Source of the DNA: Methanobacteriota archaeon
Lineage (GTDB): Archaea; Thermoplasmatota; E2; DHVEG-1
DNA length: 8,286 nt
Reading direction: 5' to 3'
Assembly: GCA_903930505.1 (NCBI GenBank)
Contig: CAIYYQ010000213.1
Location: 1 to 8,286 of the forward strand
Position 1 is the first letter of the stretch. Each line of letters begins with the position of its first letter. Shown here in pieces: positions 7,157 through 8,286 of this stretch. The position numbers were made by a program, and so were the translations under genes. The notes beneath the pieces were generated by a model. It was not told the DNA's origin. It did not search any database and saw nothing but the letters and a program-made list of their open reading frames with translations.

Positions 7157-7164
7157 TTTATATT
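7157..7164 (+). promoter_or_regulatory. Candidate TATA box for the PAS gene
   Basis: TTTATATT would place the transcript start near 7186, giving a leader of about 40 bases that contains the GGAG ribosome site at 7215-7218. Another TATA-like stretch at 7079-7087 could also be used. Confidence 0.4.
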
Positions 7165-7225
7165 GTATCCCAATTTTAAAAAAATAAGGAAATAGCGGTT
7201 AAAAAATGTTTCATGGAGACGTCTT

Positions 7226-8182
7226 ATGAGTGGGAAACCTGAGCTAATAAAGATTTTAGGAGAAAAAGAAAAACAAGGAATACTTCAGGCCCAACCCCAA
7301 AGTGATTACGAAGAGCAACAGATGCTACGAGAATCAGAGGATGAAACACCGAAGAAAACAATCAATGAGGTTGAGGATGATATAAAACGAACAAAAAACG
7401 AAGGAGAACTAGGGACCATTGAAAATACGTACCGTACGATCTTTGAAAACTACGCAGTAGCAATAACTCTTGTCGATGAAAAAGAGCGAATTGTATCCTG
7501 GAACAAGTATGCTGAAGAACTTTTAGGTATGGATGAAAAGGAATTGTACCTAAAACCAGTCAGCACGTTGTATCCTGCGGAGGAATGGACAAGAATACGT
7601 CAGGAAAACGTTCGGCAGAAAGGCATTAAATATCGAATGGAAACCAAGATGATCGGGAAGGACAAGGCATCCTTTGATGTCGAGATATCCATATGTGTTT
7701 TGAAAAGTGAAAAAGGAATAACAGTTGGTTCTGTTGGTATCATTAAAGATATCAGCAAGCAAAAAGAGATGGAAAAAGCTCTTGAAAAATCTGAAAAAAA
7801 GTTTAAACAACTGTATGAGAAGGCTCCGGTTCCGTATCATACGTTGTCGTCATCTGGGATAATCACGGATGTGAATGAGATTTGGTGTCAACTTCTTGGA
7901 TATCGCAAAGACGAGGTTGTTGGGAAACCTATTTTTGATTTTGTTCATGAAACAGAGCGGAATGCCGCTAAGATTTCATTTGAGAAAAAACTTCAAAGTA
8001 AGATTATGTACTCACAAGCGAATGAACGAGCATACATTACCAAAACTGGTGAGAAGCGGTTCTTTGTTATCCGTGATTTTTTCTCTTTCGACGAGCATAA
8101 TGATGTTACTGCTGTGTATACGATAATGGATGATGTGACTGAACTTTGTCTTTTCCCGAAATCACTTTCTCCTAGTAAATAA
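7226..8182 (+). CDS. PAS-PAS sensor protein, probably truncated by an insertion
   Basis: A 318-residue soluble sensor. An N-terminal charged, helix-prone stretch (1-65) is followed by PAS domain 1 (about 66-178: YRTIFENYAVAITLVDEK, WNKYAEELLG, ending GIIKDISKQKEME). A coiled-coil linker (176-195) leads into PAS domain 2 (about 192-307: FKQLYEKAPVPYHTL, GIITDVNEIWCQLLGY, ending YTIMDDVTEL). PAS domains bind small ligands or cofactors and relay signals. No kinase, GGDEF or other output domain is present. After the canonical PAC ending the sequence switches at Cys308 to an unrelated 11-residue tail (CLFPKSLSPSK), and a transposase-like ORF follows at once. I infer that the original gene continued into more PAS or a histidine kinase. 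The ATG is supported by GGAG (7215-7218) at 7 bases. The current product may still fold as a two-PAS protein. Confidence 0.82.
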   Translation: MSGKPELIKILGEKEKQGILQAQPQSDYEEQQMLRESEDETPKKTINEVEDDIKRTKNEGELGTIENTYRTIFENYAVAITLVDEKERIVSWNKYAEELLGMDEKELYLKPVSTLYPAEEWTRIRQENVRQKGIKYRMETKMIGKDKASFDVEISICVLKSEKGITVGSVGIIKDISKQKEMEKALEKSEKKFKQLYEKAPVPYHTLSSSGIITDVNEIWCQLLGYRKDEVVGKPIFDFVHETERNAAKISFEKKLQSKIMYSQANERAYITKTGEKRFFVIRDFFSFDEHNDVTAVYTIMDDVTELCLFPKSLSPSK

Positions 8183-8186
8183 AATA
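8175..8186 (+). promoter_or_regulatory. TATA-like element before the transposase-like ORF
   Basis: GTAAATAAAATA is centred about 22 bases before the ATG at 8202. With no SD in front of that ATG, this fits a leaderless transposase transcript. It overlaps the stop codon of the interrupted PAS gene. Confidence 0.35.
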
Positions 8187-8190
8187 GACG

Positions 8191-8216
8191 ATTCAGCATC
8201 CATGAGGAAGCTGAAT
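8191..8216 (+). repeat. Inverted repeat flanking the transposase start codon
   Basis: ATTCAGC (8191-8197) and GCTGAAT (8210-8216) are perfect complements, 12 bases apart. The ATG (8202-8204) falls in the loop. In a transcript read in from the PAS gene the hairpin could hold the start codon; in a leaderless transcript starting near 8202 the left arm would be absent and the start free. Confidence 0.45.
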
Positions 8217-8286
8217 AAACAAAAAATACGGTGGATCATCAACCAAGTCGACAAAGGAGAACGATCAACCTACCGAATCGCAAAAA
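8202..8286 (+). CDS. Partial N-terminus of a transposase/integrase-type protein
   Basis: Twenty-eight codons run to the window edge, beginning MRKLNKQKIRWIINQV and continuing KGERSTYRIAK. A Lys/Arg-rich first helix with RWII followed by STYRIAK looks like the N-terminal helix-turn-helix of archaeal transposases with an rve/IS481-type integrase core. The catalytic DDE domain would lie beyond the window, so the family is a judgement from a short stretch. The position, 19 bases after the stop of an apparently interrupted PAS gene, supports a mobile-element gene. It could instead be an ordinary small HTH regulator. Confidence 0.55.
   Translation, partial: MRKLNKQKIRWIINQVDKGERSTYRIAK

Larger units (their letters stand above)
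6793..7225. other. 433-bp divergent intergenic region, no convincing gene
   Basis: This AT-rich region separates the hydrolase and PAS genes and must hold both promoters. Frames of 79-108 codons cross it, but they have no SD, no domain and unconvincing composition. It contains a T8 run (6807-6814), an A9 run (6854-6862), and a G-rich island (6865-6890 and 6929-6945) unlike the surrounding AT-rich DNA. It also has two related AT-rich motifs near 7022 and 7069. No intact tRNA fold is found. Its length and the G-rich island leave room for a decayed gene or a small RNA. Confidence 0.4.
8147..8286 (+). mobile_element. Left end of a putative insertion sequence, cut by the window edge
   Basis: The end is inferred where homology-like PAS sequence stops: the codon for Leu307 ends at 8146 and TGTCTTTTCCCGAAATCA follows. 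Many IS families begin with TGT. A transposase-like ORF starts 55 bases further in, a normal distance for a terminal inverted repeat and promoter. The right end, matching inverted repeat and target duplication lie outside the window, so the boundary is an estimate. Confidence 0.5.

Overview
The window looks like archaeal chromosome, most likely a euryarchaeon of the Thermoplasmatota (marine-sediment Thermoplasmatales/MBG-D type). The grounds are a single-domain KaiC-like ATPase, TATA-box promoters about 25 bases before starts (one apparently giving a leaderless mRNA), U-tract rather than hairpin terminators, and a C-terminal PKD domain of a kind common on secreted proteins of that group. The lineage is an inference from protein style, not from a marker gene.

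Layout. Bases 1-106 hold a promoter and a 14-bp palindrome. A KaiC-like ATPase (107-874, +) is followed 11 bases later by a small membrane methyltransferase of the ICMT/PEMT type (886-1353, +). These converge on an MFS exporter-like permease (1428-2615/2621, -), with U-tracts for both strands in the short gap between them. The MFS gene is divergent from a two-gene ABC-2 exporter operon: ATPase (2804-3517, +) and permease (3514-4806, +), joined by an ATGA stop/start overlap. The permease gene overlaps tail to tail by 24 bp with a large secreted hydrolase (4783-6792, -). That protein is a predicted lipoprotein of the CocE/X-Pro dipeptidyl-peptidase (S15) family with a PKD domain fused at its C-terminus. 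A 433-bp gap without a convincing gene follows, then a PAS-PAS sensor protein (7226-8182, +).

The right edge is the most unusual part. The PAS protein stops being PAS-like exactly at the end of its second PAS domain, at a TGTC sequence (8147). Twenty bases after its stop codon a new ORF begins that reads like the N-terminal helix-turn-helix of an archaeal IS transposase. The simplest reading is an insertion sequence that interrupted a longer sensor gene and supplied its last 11 codons and stop.

The genes are mostly ordinary envelope and transport functions: two exporters, a membrane methyltransferase and a surface hydrolase. Two carry signal-sensing or ATPase modules. I found no CRISPR array, rRNA or intact tRNA, and no clear defence system or wholly new system.
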